In this document: piece by piece, positions 26,664-40,289 of the stretch
Position numbering within the stretch: the stretch's first letter is position 1
Layout of the letters: each line of letters begins with the position of its first letter
Source of the DNA: Hemibagrus wyckioides
Lineage: Eukaryota; Chordata; Actinopteri; Siluriformes; Bagridae
NCBI RefSeq assembly: GCF_019097595.1
Contig: NC_080718.1
Coordinates: 14,740,657 to 14,804,656, forward strand
DNA length: 64,000 nt
Reading direction: 5' to 3'
Position numbers and translations under genes: made by a program
The notes under the pieces: model-generated
What the model saw: the letters and a program-made list of their open reading frames with translations, nothing else
The model's database searches: none
What the model was told of the DNA's origin: nothing

Positions 26664-27178
26664 GCTGTCGGGGTGGGTCGGAGGTTAGGGTGTCTGTATT
26701 GTTAGGGTGAAAGTGTAATGGTCCCATAGAGCTATGAAGGAGAGCAAAATACTATAAAAGTCCATGACTTTTTTTTTTTTTTTTTTTTTTTGTACAAGTG
26801 AACACACAAGTGAACACACTCTCTATAAGAGAGACAGCATGTGTCTTTTCATGTCTTTTCAAACTACAGTTGTAATTGTTAGCTACAGCATTCAGGTTTG
26901 TTTCTGGCTACAATGAATCACACACTCTTCACTCTCCAACAAAACCATATCAAATGATAGAGTTTATTTGTATCTCTATGAATAACTTTTTAAAGAAAAC
27001 ATCACTCATGTGATGCCGCCTCTGAACCATTAATCCATCTTTCTTCACTTCGAAATACCCCCCCCCCCCCCCCGTTTTATTCTAATAATTCTTTCCTTCA
27101 TTCATTCAGGGAAGTTTGTCTACGATTAATCTGAACTGTGGTTATCATGAACGCGCTTTTTTTTGCGTGTCGAATTTT

Positions 27179-27197
27179 CCGGATGTTCCATTTTTGG
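27179..27197 (+). promoter_or_regulatory. egr2: Ets-CArG composite (serum response element) upstream of egr2
   Basis: A perfect CArG box, CCATTTTTGG (27188-27197), is preceded at one base distance by an Ets motif, CCGGATGT (27179-27186). The GGATGT-CArG-ACA arrangement mirrors the serum response element of FOS, which binds SRF with a ternary complex factor. EGR genes are established SRF/TCF targets. It lies about 510 bp upstream of the egr2 start codon. Confidence 0.72.
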
Positions 27198-27504
27198 ACA
27201 AGTGGGCGTGGTTCAGTCCGCCGGATAAGATCCATCTATGGGAGTGACCTGACCGGAATTCCTGATTTCGATTAGGAAAGTTGGCTGCGCGTTTCTCTCC
27301 AATGTGCAGAGAAATTGCATTAAAAACAAACGGCAGAGTGAACTGTGAAACAAGCAATAATGTACTGACCGACTAACAGAGGTGACTTGACGTATAGAAA
27401 ATTATAAACATAACGCTTAAAATTATCTCTTAATAGACATTGATTCGCAGTCGTGTCACAGTGCGTGCCTCCTATTAGCTGCCCAGCCTTCTTTTATCTC
27501 ATAT

Positions 27505-27526
27505 CCTTTTATGGTCAATGACGTAG
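27505..27526 (+). promoter_or_regulatory. egr2: Second CArG box with an adjacent CRE-like site in the egr2 proximal promoter
   Basis: CCTTTTATGG (27505-27514) is a perfect CArG box. TGACGTAG (27519-27526) matches the CRE consensus TGACGTCA at six of eight positions. An AT-rich TTTAAA at about 27545-27550 could act as a TATA-like element. The site is about 200 bp upstream of the ATG, so the transcription start probably lies between here and 27710. Confidence 0.65.
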
Positions 27527-27709
27527 CACATATTGAAAGCCTCCTTTAAATGCCTACTAACGCACGAGCCTCGGTTATCTACCGTCGGGCAACTGAAGGG
27601 TGCGAATCAGATTTAAGATATCCAGCAAATCAGAACCATTTCTATGCCCTAAATTATAATGGCTGATTAAACCTGTCAGTGCTTTTGGGCAACTTTGCAG
27701 TAGTTTAAA

Positions 27710-29185
<1,476 letters not shown>

Positions 29186-30196
29186 GAAATACATGTCCTT
29201 CTGAACCCTGACCACGTGACAAGGAAAGAGAGATGGACAGAGGACCTTACTGACCACCTTTCAGCACGAGACATCGTATTGTTTAAAAGGGTACGTCCCA
29301 AACCTTTAATTAACCAGGACATACAGAGTTCAGGGGCACGAGCTCAGATTAAACACATCCACATGTTCTAACTCTGGTCTTGGAGTACCCCCTGTCCTGC
29401 ACAATTTAATGTATTTCCTATTCTAACACATTTGATTCAACTAAATCGTGTGTGTTAGAGCAGGGAAACCACTCAAATGTTCAGCACGGGGGTACTTCAG
29501 GACCTTGGTTCAGCCCTTTGTAGGCTTTAGATTAATTTTATTTATCATGTGTGTTGGAAAGGCTGACCTAACCAGTGAGAGTCTGCGGGAAATGAGGCCT
29601 CGAAGGAATTAAAGGTAGCATTTTGAAAGAGATAGAAAAGGTTGTCCACAGAGACTGCATTTGTACAGGGCCTAAAATGTAGAATATGAAATATAAACAA
29701 GCAAGAGCTTAACTGGATATATTTTTACATTGTTATTTCACTTGAAGCCCTCATACCTCTCTCTTTTTTTACTCACTGTGTAATATGAAATGACTAAATT
29801 ACCGATTCAATCAAGTTCCTAACAGTAGCATTGAAACTTGCTTGCAAGCTTAGTTGGTAAACCTCTATTTAGTTAATATACCAGCTTTTCAGGATAAATT
29901 GTTTAAATCTTAGGTACAAAGAATTGAAATCCAGTAAAACAGCAATGTTTTCTTGGCAGCTAATTTTACTAATTGATAAACATTACTAGAATGGCAAGGT
30001 TAAACCTACATACATTGAATATAATCACATATTGTTCACCTGTTTTAGTCATGTTAACAGGTTTTTTTCTTAAGCCATTTTGTTTATATTATTGCTGTGA
30101 TTCTTACTTTGCCTACAACATATCTGTAACTCAAATGGTGCAGTTCTGCAAAAAAAGGTCCTAAAGAATGACCCCACTCTCTGCATGGGCAAGGGT

Positions 30197-30202
30197 AATA
30201 AA
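30197..30202 (+). terminator. egr2: Candidate egr2 polyadenylation signal (AATAAA)
   Basis: The hexamer lies about 1.0 kb past the egr2 stop. The AT-rich stretch 29186-30230 is taken as 3' UTR. From 30230 to 31980 I see no gene, only AT-rich DNA and a GA repeat near 31185-31210. Confidence 0.4.
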
Positions 30203-31998
30203 ATCGGTATGTAAAGACAGTATGATACAGCAAAGTACTATGCGATTTCTGACCTGGCCTGTGTGTACAAATCAGAGGCAGCTTTATATGAGTCTTGTGT
30301 ATGGCACTGTTTATGTATTTTACATGATCAGGGAAAAAAACCCCTGCTGTTACAAGTATGCTATTTGAGCTCTGTATATTTTCTTTCTTTTAAAGTCTTT
30401 GGTCCACTGTTTTAAAGTTTGTAACTGATGATTTCCATTGTAACATTCCCAGATCACTTTATAGAATTAACTGCTGCTTTTTGTTACCAGTGAAGTAATG
30501 CTCACTTTACTATCTTACTGTGATTTTTGAGCTCATTTTTTTTGTGAAAAACTGGGCCTTTGCCAAGAACTTTACATTTGTTTCTACTGTTCGTTGTACA
30601 CAAAAGTGTGTCCGGATCATGCTATAAGGTGTGAATCTGTAAATAACTGAATTAAGACGATGTAGATATGCTGTACATGCTGTGCTGTAAAGTGGGGAGT
30701 TCTAAAGTGCCAGGCATTATATATTTATACCACTAGAGGCTACCCTTTGATATCTTTGGTGAGACAGGAAGGTAATGTGATTAAACCGAAGATCCCAGTT
30801 ACACCTGGACATTTCATACTTCTTGTATCTGGGATTAATCCTGATGAGATTTTAACCACATGCCACATGACTGCAATCTGCCTCCATGTGCTAATATGCA
30901 AATCAGCCCATTACTTTAAAACAGCAACTTACATCATTGTTCCATAGTTAGTTTATTTGAAGGCTGCTGTGTGAGGATTTTTCATAACCTTTTAAATCTC
31001 ACTAGTTTTAACAGGACAAACATTCATGGAATGAGTATATCAAATTAATTGACATGTATAATGTGGTCACCTTTGTTAATGGTTTGATTGATCAGATTTA
31101 AAATGTTTAAATTGTGTCTTAAGTGAATTTACACTTTCATTTTTGTGTATTATTTCTACCTGGGTGTAATCGTGATGCTCAAGACGAGAGAGAGAGAGAG
31201 AGAGCGAGAGGACATTTGCTTTTAAAATAATTCAGACATAATTTTAAGGAAATCAGAAATTTATTGTTAGGATTTAACAGCACTAAACTGAATAATTTAC
31301 AAAAATATTTCAAGCTTCAATCATGCAGATAACTGTGTAAGTGCTAAAAAATAATTCAAAACTCATTGTGTTATGTAAGGTACTCTTTAGCAGTGGTTCT
31401 TAAGTGCTCTTGCTTCACATAGTTGTCATAAATCTTTAGGTCATGACCCAAAAAAGCAAAGCTACCAGTGTGTTGTGCTCTATGTGAATGTAAGGTGACT
31501 CTGACTATTTACTGTTTACCGTCAGGCTACCAATACAGACAAACAAAGTTGTGAGCAAGTCAATTAAATGTCTGTATGTGAGAAATACCAGATGCCTTGC
31601 AAAATAAAAATGCATGGTCAGAAGTTGTGCAAACTTATTTGACCTTTTTTTTTTTTTTTTTACTGAGAACATATCAATGACCCACTTCATGTCCGTATGC
31701 AAGCTTTTGGAGCGTGACCCAAAAGATGAGAACCACTGCTGTAAAGAGTCTCATTTGATTTTGGGCACAAAGTCCAGAGTGAAACAGAAATGTGAGCTTG
31801 TTAGGAAATGGATGCTAGATACACAATTACTCATTTACTTCAGTAGCGATATAACATCAGGCCAGTGTGTATGACATACTGAAATGTGAAATACTAAACC
31901 GGAAAAGCAGGGGAGGAAAAAAAAAAAAAATCAGGGTCCAGTTAATTAAAACCAGACAAAATATGTCATGGATGTGGATCTTTAGAAACATTTGTTAA

Positions 31999-32004
31999 TT
32001 TATT
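31999..32004 (-). terminator. ado: Candidate ado polyadenylation signal (AATAAA on the minus strand)
   Basis: tttatt on the plus strand reads AATAAA in the ado direction, about 355 bp past the ado stop codon. It is a reasonable 3' end for the ado transcript. Confidence 0.4.
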
Positions 32005-32358
32005 ACAGATTATATTTCACCACACATTTTATATACAAGAAATACAAGAAACAGACCTAGTTCTATTATTTGTTGAATATGTAATTATTCAAATAAGAGA
32101 CTATAATAGAGCAAATCAAAGAGCATTTTGCTTTGAAATGGTCGACACAAACAATCAGGCAATTGAGGCAGTCTTAGCCAGACGGGCCAGATCACAAATG
32201 TAAAAGTGAGACACAGCAACAGGTCCAGGAGAGGTCAGAAAAAGTTGTGGTTGTTCATGGAGTCCAGCTTGTTGTCAGGACAATACAGTACCAGGACACA
32301 CAGAAATCACTAGACCGCCTAGTCTTTCAGTATTCCTTCAGTTGAGGTGGTGATTCCT

Positions 32359-33117
32359 TCAAAGAGTAACTTTTGGCCCGGGGTAAGGTTCAGCACCACA
32401 CCAGAAATCACTAGGCTGTGGGATTTCCACCAGCCATAACTCTGTCTGCTCCTGGCCCCCGGCCCTTCTGTCCGCACCCTCGGGAACCTGCTGCATAACT
32501 TTATAATAGTGGCAGTCTCTGCCGTCGTCTGGGTCGTAAGGTGGAGCCAAAATATCAAGGAAGGCTGTGGGTCCGTCCACGGCCTCGATCTGATGCAGGT
32601 TGTCCCTTTGTGGGTACAGGACACACGGGGGACTCTCCTCAGTGTACTCCCCAACTGACCGCTGCACGGACGGCCGCACGGCGCTCTTCTGGAAGGGGAG
32701 CAGTGGGGGGTTGAACGGTCTCCCGCTCGCGCTGTCAGGTGATGAGTCCAACCTGTCGTAACAACTAACCCTGACCTTGCCGTAGAGCACTTTTAGCAAG
32801 CCGTACATGTTTGGGTGGTCGTGGAGCGGGATGGAGGAGCCGTGCTTTAACAGAAACACCCCCATGCTGAAGGAGTCCGTCTCGCAAATGTGCATGTAGG
32901 TGACCGGTGGACCGATGAGCTGCGGGGGCACACAGCTGCTCTCCACACACCGCGGTACGATCTTCAGATCCGACACCCTGACCTCCGCCAGCAGGTTCCT
33001 CAGCTTGCTGTGGTTCTCCATAAAGCCCTTACTGTCCTCACTAACCTGGTTGCGGAAGGTCGCCAGCGCCTGTCGGGCAAGTCTCTGAATCAGGGAGTTC
33101 ATGTTGTCCTGTGGCAT
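32359..33117 (-). CDS. ado: 2-aminoethanethiol (cysteamine) dioxygenase, single exon
   Basis: Non-haem iron dioxygenase that oxidises cysteamine to hypotaurine and N-terminal cysteines of proteins in the oxygen-sensing N-degron route. The intronless frame gives 252 residues from the second of two adjacent ATGs (MPQDNM matches the family start; the frame stays open upstream to 33141). Cupin metal ligands are H99 and H101 in LHDHP and H175 in DNLHQIEAV. C202-H-Y204 corresponds to the Cys-Tyr pair reported as cross-linked in the human enzyme. FLDILAPPYDPDDGRDCHYY and the C-terminal FWCGAEPYPGPKV are hallmark stretches. The length is close to human ADO (270). It lies tail to tail with egr2, as in human 10q21 orientation. 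Confidence 0.96.
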   Translation of the reverse strand: MPQDNMNSLIQRLARQALATFRNQVSEDSKGFMENHSKLRNLLAEVRVSDLKIVPRCVESSCVPPQLIGPPVTYMHICETDSFSMGVFLLKHGSSIPLHDHPNMYGLLKVLYGKVRVSCYDRLDSSPDSASGRPFNPPLLPFQKSAVRPSVQRSVGEYTEESPPCVLYPQRDNLHQIEAVDGPTAFLDILAPPYDPDDGRDCHYYKVMQQVPEGADRRAGGQEQTELWLVEIPQPSDFWCGAEPYPGPKVTL

Positions 33118-34219
33118 CATACAGCGGGAGACAAAATCCACTTGTCCTGGACGTTAGTTAGCAACTCGAATTCGAGCTCGAGCCTTATGGCAACATTCAA
33201 ATAGCGCCAGAAACTCCAAAGCACATCAGTCGACTTCCCTGAGTGATTAAACACGAAATCAACAATTTACCAAAAACACATTACTGGAAGTCACGTACAA
33301 CACGCAAGGCAAGCCATTCGTCATCAGCGCGATCTCCCCATATACAGAGATCTGATCTACACGTCCGCAATGACGAGTTGGCCCTTTGGAACGCTGTGCA
33401 TTATGGGATATGTAGTCCTGTCTGATCGTAAACGTCTGTAATTCCGGGCGTTATGGACAGAAAACATTCGTGTCCTTACAGTTTAAATCTCCCAGTGATT
33501 ACCAAGTATCCTGGGTAATGAGTATTTATTTTCTTATGAAACAGAATAAAATATTTGGAAGGAAAATTTTAAGCTACACTACAATACCCAGAAGATCTTC
33601 CTGTTTTTGGATAAGCACACATGGCCCACACTTCTCACGCACAGGGCACAGGCCACAGACCCCCAGGGTAACAGAGTCTCCACGGAAACATCATCAGTAG
33701 CATAATCAGAGACGTGCTGAGACCCTTAGAGGGGCAGGTTAGGTTAAAAAAAGCATTTCTCTGTAATGTACTACTATAAATACAACATGCATAATACAGA
33801 ATTTCCCAAATTTAGCCTCACACGTGTGGCTTTAGTGTCAGAAACCCTGAATTCCTCCTAAATACATTAGATCAATGAAATATTTGTATTGTGTTAAGCG
33901 ATTCTGGCCCTCATGTGTTGGTGCTCATGTGTTGTTGTTATTGTCCAGTCTGGTTACTGGGATTTCTGATGTCCCGGCAGGACATAGCTAGTTACCATGG
34001 TGTTTAATAGGAGAAGAAAATTTAAAGATTGTAACAGATCTAAACAGAGCCCATGATTATAGATTTTGGTAACACTGAACCACATTAATCATCTGACAAG
34101 AGGCTATCACTCTCGGCTCATGCTGTAGGCTACTCTAGTGAATGTTTAACATGACCTAATAGGCAGGCTGAAAGTAAACATCACCAGCATACAGTTCTGA
34201 GTGGTTTCAGATACACAAT

Positions 34220-34697
34220 CCACTGTCCCTTTTATTAGGAACACCGGAACAACTGCTCATTTATGCAGTCATGTGGCAGCAGCACAATGCCAAAAATAAT
34301 CTTGCAGAAACAGGTCAAGAGCTTCAGTTCAAGTCAAAGAAGCTTTATTGTCACCTTAACCATATATAGCCGATGCACAGTGAAATAAAGCAATGTTCCT
34401 CCTAGGCCAGAGGTGCTACACAGAACAAAAAAACAAAGTACAGGTGATGCGGACAAACATAGAGCTAAACTATACTACAAGGTGCATTTCTTTAAAACTA
34501 ACCATACAACATAAGTGCACAGGATGACAATCATAAGTTCATGTACATGTCAAACATCAGTATGAAGAAAAAATGGGATTTCTGTTACCGTGACATGGTT
34601 GTTGGTGCCAGATGGGCTGGTTGGAGTATTTCAGAAATTGGCGGTCATCTCATCAACAGTCTCTAAGGTTTCTCTGGTGTTCTTAATAAAGTGGACA
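34220..34697. mobile_element. Tc1-like miniature element with terminal repeats
   Basis: The left end (cttttattaggaacacc, about 34229-34245) and right end (ggtgttcttaataaagtgg, about 34677-34695) are imperfect inverted repeats. Internal sequence includes fragments (ggttgttggtgccagatgg, gtatttcagaaa) typical of the Tc1 family also present at 11228-11856 and 50790-51010. No transposase frame remains. A separate repeat is inserted within it. Confidence 0.72.
34322..34560. repeat. Interspersed repeat nested inside the Tc1-like miniature element
   Basis: A block beginning caagtcaaagaagctttatt interrupts the Tc1-like sequence. The flanking Tc1 sequence resumes near 34560. It resembles a dispersed fish repeat but has no coding content, and I cannot name its family. 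The edges are approximate. Confidence 0.5.
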
Positions 34698-36001
34698 GTA
34701 AGTGTTTCGTTGTTTGATACAGCAGGTGGAGTCTCCAAAAATTTCCAGTCCAACTATATCTCAAAAACGACATGAAACACCTGAAACTATCCTGTAAAAA
34801 TGTAGATGCTGGAAAAAAGGATACACATTTTCATTTTTTTCTCAGCCTTTGCATGGGAAACAAGGTCACAATGGAGTACACACATTTCTGTTGTGCAGAC
34901 ATCCTCTCCATAATCCCCCTTTCCCTTTCTCACATAAACTGTGTAATGTGTCACGTAATAGGACAGTTTTTGTTTGCATAACTTTTTATTGAGTGGAATT
35001 TCAATTATGTGGTTGATGACCTCAGAATATTACCCTCTGTCATTAATTGTCCTGTCCCCTCCTCCACTGAAAATGAGTGAGTACAGGGGAGGCATAATTG
35101 GTACAACAGTGGGCCTTTATTAGCAATTGTCGCAGCTCCCATGTGTGATCACTTGGACACAATAAAAACATAACCGCAATAATATCTCTATGGTGCTATG
35201 CAGGCTAGCCCAACATCTAGTAAGGTGATCAAATCAATGGGAAAATGACTTCTGTCATATAGCAACATTTTTATTAATTATTGATTGTTCAAATGTTGGA
35301 AAAGGTGATTAGAATTTCAGCAGAATTTAAAATGGAGTGGAGTTGTGTTTGATGAGTGTATGAAGATTAATATTTGTTGAACTGCTGATATAAATGATGG
35401 GGCTGTCACCCACCTGCGCCTATGCATGAGCCACAAATAGGGTAATGGTCAGATTTGCTGTTAGCTCCTAAAAATAAAAGAGCAGAATCAGGGCAGACTT
35501 TTCCTTGAACTATCAAGAGCATCAAAATGCTGTATAAGGTTCAAAACCAATGCTTAAATCTTATGTAAAAAAAATTTCAAGTGAAAACCTGTGTTGCAAA
35601 ATGATCATTTTTATATTACATAACACTCCAAATGTTTTTTTTTTTTTTAATTTGCAAAAATCTAATACAGTATATTAGTAATCTATACAGAGAAAATCAG
35701 ATGTGTGATCTGTATAAACAGATGATATCACTGTTTTTTGCATAAACTGAAATTGTGTCATTTGCCATTTGGGCATGAATCACAGCCTGTGAGTGTTAAG
35801 CCAATCTTTCATATTTATAACAAGAGAGGCATGTGGACAGTTTAGTCATTTCAGTTTATGTGGTTATTCTTGTATACTTGATTCCAGATCACTCTTAATT
35901 ATTTACATGCACAAACACATTCACTGTAACCATAAAAAGGCAAAACTAGTGAACAAAAAGCAACACACACACACATACACACATACAGTATATATATATA
36001 C

Positions 36002-36015
36002 ATACACACATACAG

Positions 36016-36053
<38 letters not shown>

Positions 36054-36092
36054 GTATATATATATGTATATATATATATACTGTATGTGTGT
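36002..36092. repeat. TA/CA microsatellite forming an inverted repeat
   Basis: acacacatacag (36004-36015) and its exact reverse complement ctgtatgtgtgt (36081-36092) flank about 65 bp of mostly alternating TA. A further CA/TA tract precedes it from about 35963. The whole block could fold into a hairpin. It directly abuts a Tc1 end. Confidence 0.82.
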
Positions 36093-36299
36093 CTCTGCTC
36101 TAATTCATCCCAAAGGTGTTCTATGGGGTTGAGGTCAGGACTCTGTGCAGGCCAGTCAAGTTCCTCCACACCAAACTCACTCATCCATATTTTTATGGAC
36201 CTTGCTTTTGTGAACTAAGGGGCAAAACCCAACCCCTGAAAAACAACACCTGAATTCAATGATTTGGAGGGGTGTCCCAAAACCTTTGGCAATATAGTG
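36093..36299 (-). mobile_element. Solo end of a Tc1-like element
   Basis: The right terminus (ggcaatatagtg, ending 36299, followed by TA) is the same as in the fold-back elements at 41743-42548 and 57755-58478. The minus strand encodes a transposase C-terminal fragment with [16 protein letters not shown] near 36100-36150. The other end is missing and is replaced by the TA/CA repeat. Confidence 0.82.
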
Positions 36300-36606
36300 T
36301 ATTCATTTTTCCTGTAAAAAGGAAATACAGGATATCCTGTAATCCTGCAACAGAATTTAAACTGTATTTTTTTCCAGAAAACTAAGTGTGGACTAAATGT
36401 CATTTGTAAAACATTCACTGCCATGCAAGAAAACATCTGAAAAATGTTAATGTGAGAGGCCATGGTCCTGGTATGCATAATGTGATGCATGACGTTCGCC
36501 TGGACCTTAAAGGCTTCTCCCTGAGCTCAGCTCTAGACCCCAGATGGAACAAAGAATCAGAGTGAAACACTCCACCATTCTCTGATCATCAAGGGCCCTG
36601 GAAAAA

Positions 36607-36651
<45 letters not shown>

Positions 36652-36683
36652 AACACATGCACACATTTTGTGTGTGTGTTTCA
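36607..36683. repeat. CA repeat followed by a short inverse TG repeat
   Basis: (CA)n at about 36608-36655 is followed by tgtgtgtgt at about 36669-36680, so the two can pair. Confidence 0.8.
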
Positions 36684-37904
36684 CTCTGATTCACACACAG
36701 TGAAAGAACCTGAACCCTTTACTGAGTCCTTCCTTAGAAATTTTCATGCAATGCTAATTAGAGTTCCTAATAGTGCCCATTAGTTAGAAGCTTGGTCCTT
36801 CTAACCATTTGTTAATATGTATTCTGCCTTCAAGAGCTTTATTGTTTCTGCCTCAGAGTTTGCAAACTGAACAGATTTTCAGAGATTGGGGTTTTTCCAC
36901 CCTTCTCTGTTAATCTAGGCCAGACTGTCAGTAAATACAACTCTTAATGAAGCAAGCTTAATGAGAGGTGTTTGCATAGAGGACCTTGATTGTAACCTAT
37001 ATAGTGATGAATGACTCTTGCTTTTAAAATGTTTAAATGTGACTATGAGCATTTTCAGACAAATGGACAAAACAAATCATGATGTCACACAGATCTTTGC
37101 AGCATCCAGTCACTCTGGCTTAGATAACGATACCGTATCTAAGGTAGAGCACATGAAGGAGAAAGAAATAGATCATCAGTAAGGATAAAAAAAAAAAAAA
37201 GCCCTTGATTAACTCTTGCCCATAACTCTTGCCTCCCTGTGCAGATCTATGCTAGCAGTCGCTTCAGTTTCAGATCAGTATGTTACAAGGCTTGACTGTT
37301 ACAATGACTAGTACATTTCCTTTACACACCCATGTCTTATACAATCTACACTATGTTGTAAATAACGGTAAAGAACATACATGTGCAAATAGCGTGCAGA
37401 TAACGGTATATGGCAAAAATGAGGAGATGTTTTCCAAACTCAAGCACAGATGTCGAAAGTGTAAGGAACAGGTGTAACAAATACACTTAAGCTTGATCAT
37501 ATCAGCCTCACTGCAGCTGCCTTTATCTTTGCATTCATGCTACACAACAGATTTGTGTTTTGCAATACGGTATCACTGTGAACATCATGAATATTTGTCA
37601 CATTTTGAACTTCCTTCTTGTGTGACTTTCTTCTTACTTGCATCTTAAAAATAACCACAATCATCATCAGTCATAATCATATGTCATCTGCTAATCTGAC
37701 TCAAATAGGAGATAGGTTATGATATCTTTAGTGTTCCTGTACTACACATTGGTATATACACATGGACTGTCCATCTCATTAGGTACTCTTGCTTTATAGC
37801 TACATTCATTGTCTGTTTAAACAGATAAAAACAATTTGATGTGTAATAGAGGTGTACAACCCTGGACTGTAGCCTTTCTGTTGTTTTGCACAAGGTTTCC
37901 TTTA

Positions 37905-39101
37905 CAGTGAGGGAAAAAATTATTTGATCCCCTGCTGATTTTGTACGTTTGCCCACTGACAAAGAAATGATCAGTCTGTAAGACAGAATAACAACAAAAA
38001 ATCCAGAAAAACATTTCAAAAAAGTTATACATTGATTTGCATTTTATTGAGTGAAATAAGTATTTGACCCCTTTGCAAAACATGACTTAGTACTTGGTGG
38101 CAAACCCTTGTTGGCAATCACAGACGTCAGACATTTCTTGTAGTTGGCCACCAGGTTTGCACACATCTCACATCTCAAGGAATTTGGGTCCATTCCTCTT
38201 TGCAGATCTTCTCCAAGTCATTAAGGTTTTGTGGCTGATCCTTCAGCTCCCTCCACAGATTTTCTATGGGATTAAGGTCTGGAGACTGGCTAGGCCACTA
38301 CAGGACCTTAATGTGCTTCTTTTTGAACCACTCCTTTGTTGCCTTGGCCGTGTGTTTTGGGTCGTTGTCAGGCCGGAATATCCATCCACGACCCATTTTC
38401 AATGCCCTGGCTGAGGGAAGGAGGTTCTCATCCAAGATTTGACGGTACATGGCTCCATCCATCGTCCCTTTGATGCGGTGCGGTTGTCCTGTCCCCTTAG
38501 CAGAAAAACACCCCCAAAACATAATGTTTCCACCTCCATGGTGAGATCTTGCATGGAGCCCCAGACTGAGGAAGATTGTCCTTTTGTGTTTCTTCCATTT
38601 GGGAATAATCGCACCAACTGTTCTCACCTTCTCACCAAGCTGCTTGGCGATGGTCTTGTAGTGCATTCCAGCCTTGTGTAGGTCTACAATCTTGTCCCTG
38701 ACATCCATGGACAGCTCTTTGGTCTTGACCATGATGGAGAGTTTGGAATCTGATTGATTGCTTCCTTCTGTGGACAGGGTGTCTTTCATACAGGTAACGA
38801 GCTGAGATTAAGAGCACTCCCCGAGAGTGCTCCTACTGTAATCTCAGCTCCTTACCTGTATAAAAGACACCTGGGAGCCAGAAATCTTTCTGATTGATAG
38901 GGGATCAAATACTTATTTCACTCATTAAAATGCAAATCAATGTAGAACTTTTCTGAAATGCGTTTTTCTGGATTTTTTTGTTGTTATTCTGCCTCTCACT
39001 GTTAAAATACACCTACCATTAAAATTACAGACTGATCATTTCTTTGTCAGTGGGCAAACGTACAAAATCATCAGGGGATCAAATAATTTTTTCCCTCACT
39101 G
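37905..39101 (-). mobile_element. Internally deleted Tc1-like transposon with ~200-bp inverted repeats and TA target duplication
   Basis: Both termini read cagtgagggaaaaaattatt inward from TA dinucleotides at 37903-37904 and 39102-39103. The inverted repeats extend about 200 bp, ending in a second shared motif (attgatttgcattttattga, with one mismatch at the right end). The left arm lacks a roughly 35-bp segment present on the right. A broken transposase occupies the centre on the minus strand. Confidence 0.93.
38298..38732 (-). pseudogene. Tc1 transposase remnant, in-frame fusion of N-terminal and catalytic parts
   Basis: The frame starts with [18 protein letters not shown] (helix-turn-helix part, about 50 residues). 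After KKHKRT it jumps to the catalytic region ([32 protein letters not shown]), so roughly 150 residues between them are lost without breaking the frame. A stop then follows KKHIKVL, where the family continues with a [10 protein letters not shown] stretch. It encodes about 144 residues and cannot be an active transposase. Confidence 0.88.
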
Positions 39102-40120
39102 TACCTGTGACCACCACTGACCAGATATTATTCTCAGCACTGCCATCAGCGTGTATATGGATCTGCTGCATAGAAGTGATTAAAGCCGAAGCAATGATAC
39201 TGACGTTCTAAAACATTTTTTTCTGTTTTTCATAAACACAAACCGGCCAATTTATTAGACACTCATGCACAGTTGAAAGACTTTGGCTTTTTTATCTTTC
39301 CATGCACAATTTGTTCTAACCATTTAGCTCTTATGGTGTCACTTTCACAACACAGGGGCATTGTTAGCTGGATGTAATCGGTTGGTGGATAAAAATCTCA
39401 GCAATGCTGCTACGTTTGATACTTATCACAGCACCACACACACTACCATGTGAGTGTCAGTGCTTCTCTGTGATGAATGATTCACCATCCAAATATAGGA
39501 TAGGACAGATAGGATAGAAGCAGGCTCTTAGAATGTGCATAGCAACCAACAGGCAGTAATTTTATATCTGCTACTTGACAAGTATAATGGGTGTGTTTTT
39601 TGTAAATTGGTCAGTAAGTGGCAATAAAAATTGAGACCCAAGAAAATTTGTGCATATGAACATATGATGGATTATAAAAAAGGAACGCAAGAGTAGAATT
39701 GCACATTATTGGAACATCGAGGCCCTCTAGTGGAAATGTCTCCATGTTTAAAAAACTCAAGGGTCAATATGTCAATATGTACTTTACATGCAACTGAATA
39801 ATCCACAAATTCATAGCTCAATTGGAAACATTCATTTCCATCATAAAATCATTGCAATGATGCATATGAACAGGAGTTTCAGGATTCTGTAATCAAATTG
39901 AATTTATTTGGAATAAGAAAAATGGGCGCATGTAAACATAGCTAATGATCAGTGATGCCAGAACAGATTATAACTATGTGTGAAAGAGTGTTAAATGATA
40001 TTACATAAGCTGTTTTGGCTGATTCTTTTATGCAAAGCAATGTACATTGGATGGATGGATGGATGGAAGGAAGGAACTTTATTCATCCCAGAGGGAAGCC
40101 TTAAATCACTGAAAGAACAT

Positions 40121-40239
40121 CTTTTTAATTTAATTTCATTGTCTGTACCGCTTATCCGATCTATCCTTGGGATCTATCTCAGGGGTCATCGGGCATCAAG
40201 GCAGGATACACCCTGGATGGAGTGCTAACCCATCACAGG

Positions 40240-40289
<50 letters not shown>

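Noticed and set aside
35793..36218. 141-codon open frame
   Set aside because: It is made of CA/TA repeat translation plus Tc1 sequence read on the wrong strand.
37735..39300. An outer transposon around the 37905-39101 element, suggested by ATTAGGTACT and ATTAGACACT motifs
   Set aside because: The two motifs are in the same orientation, not inverted, and no target duplication is visible.
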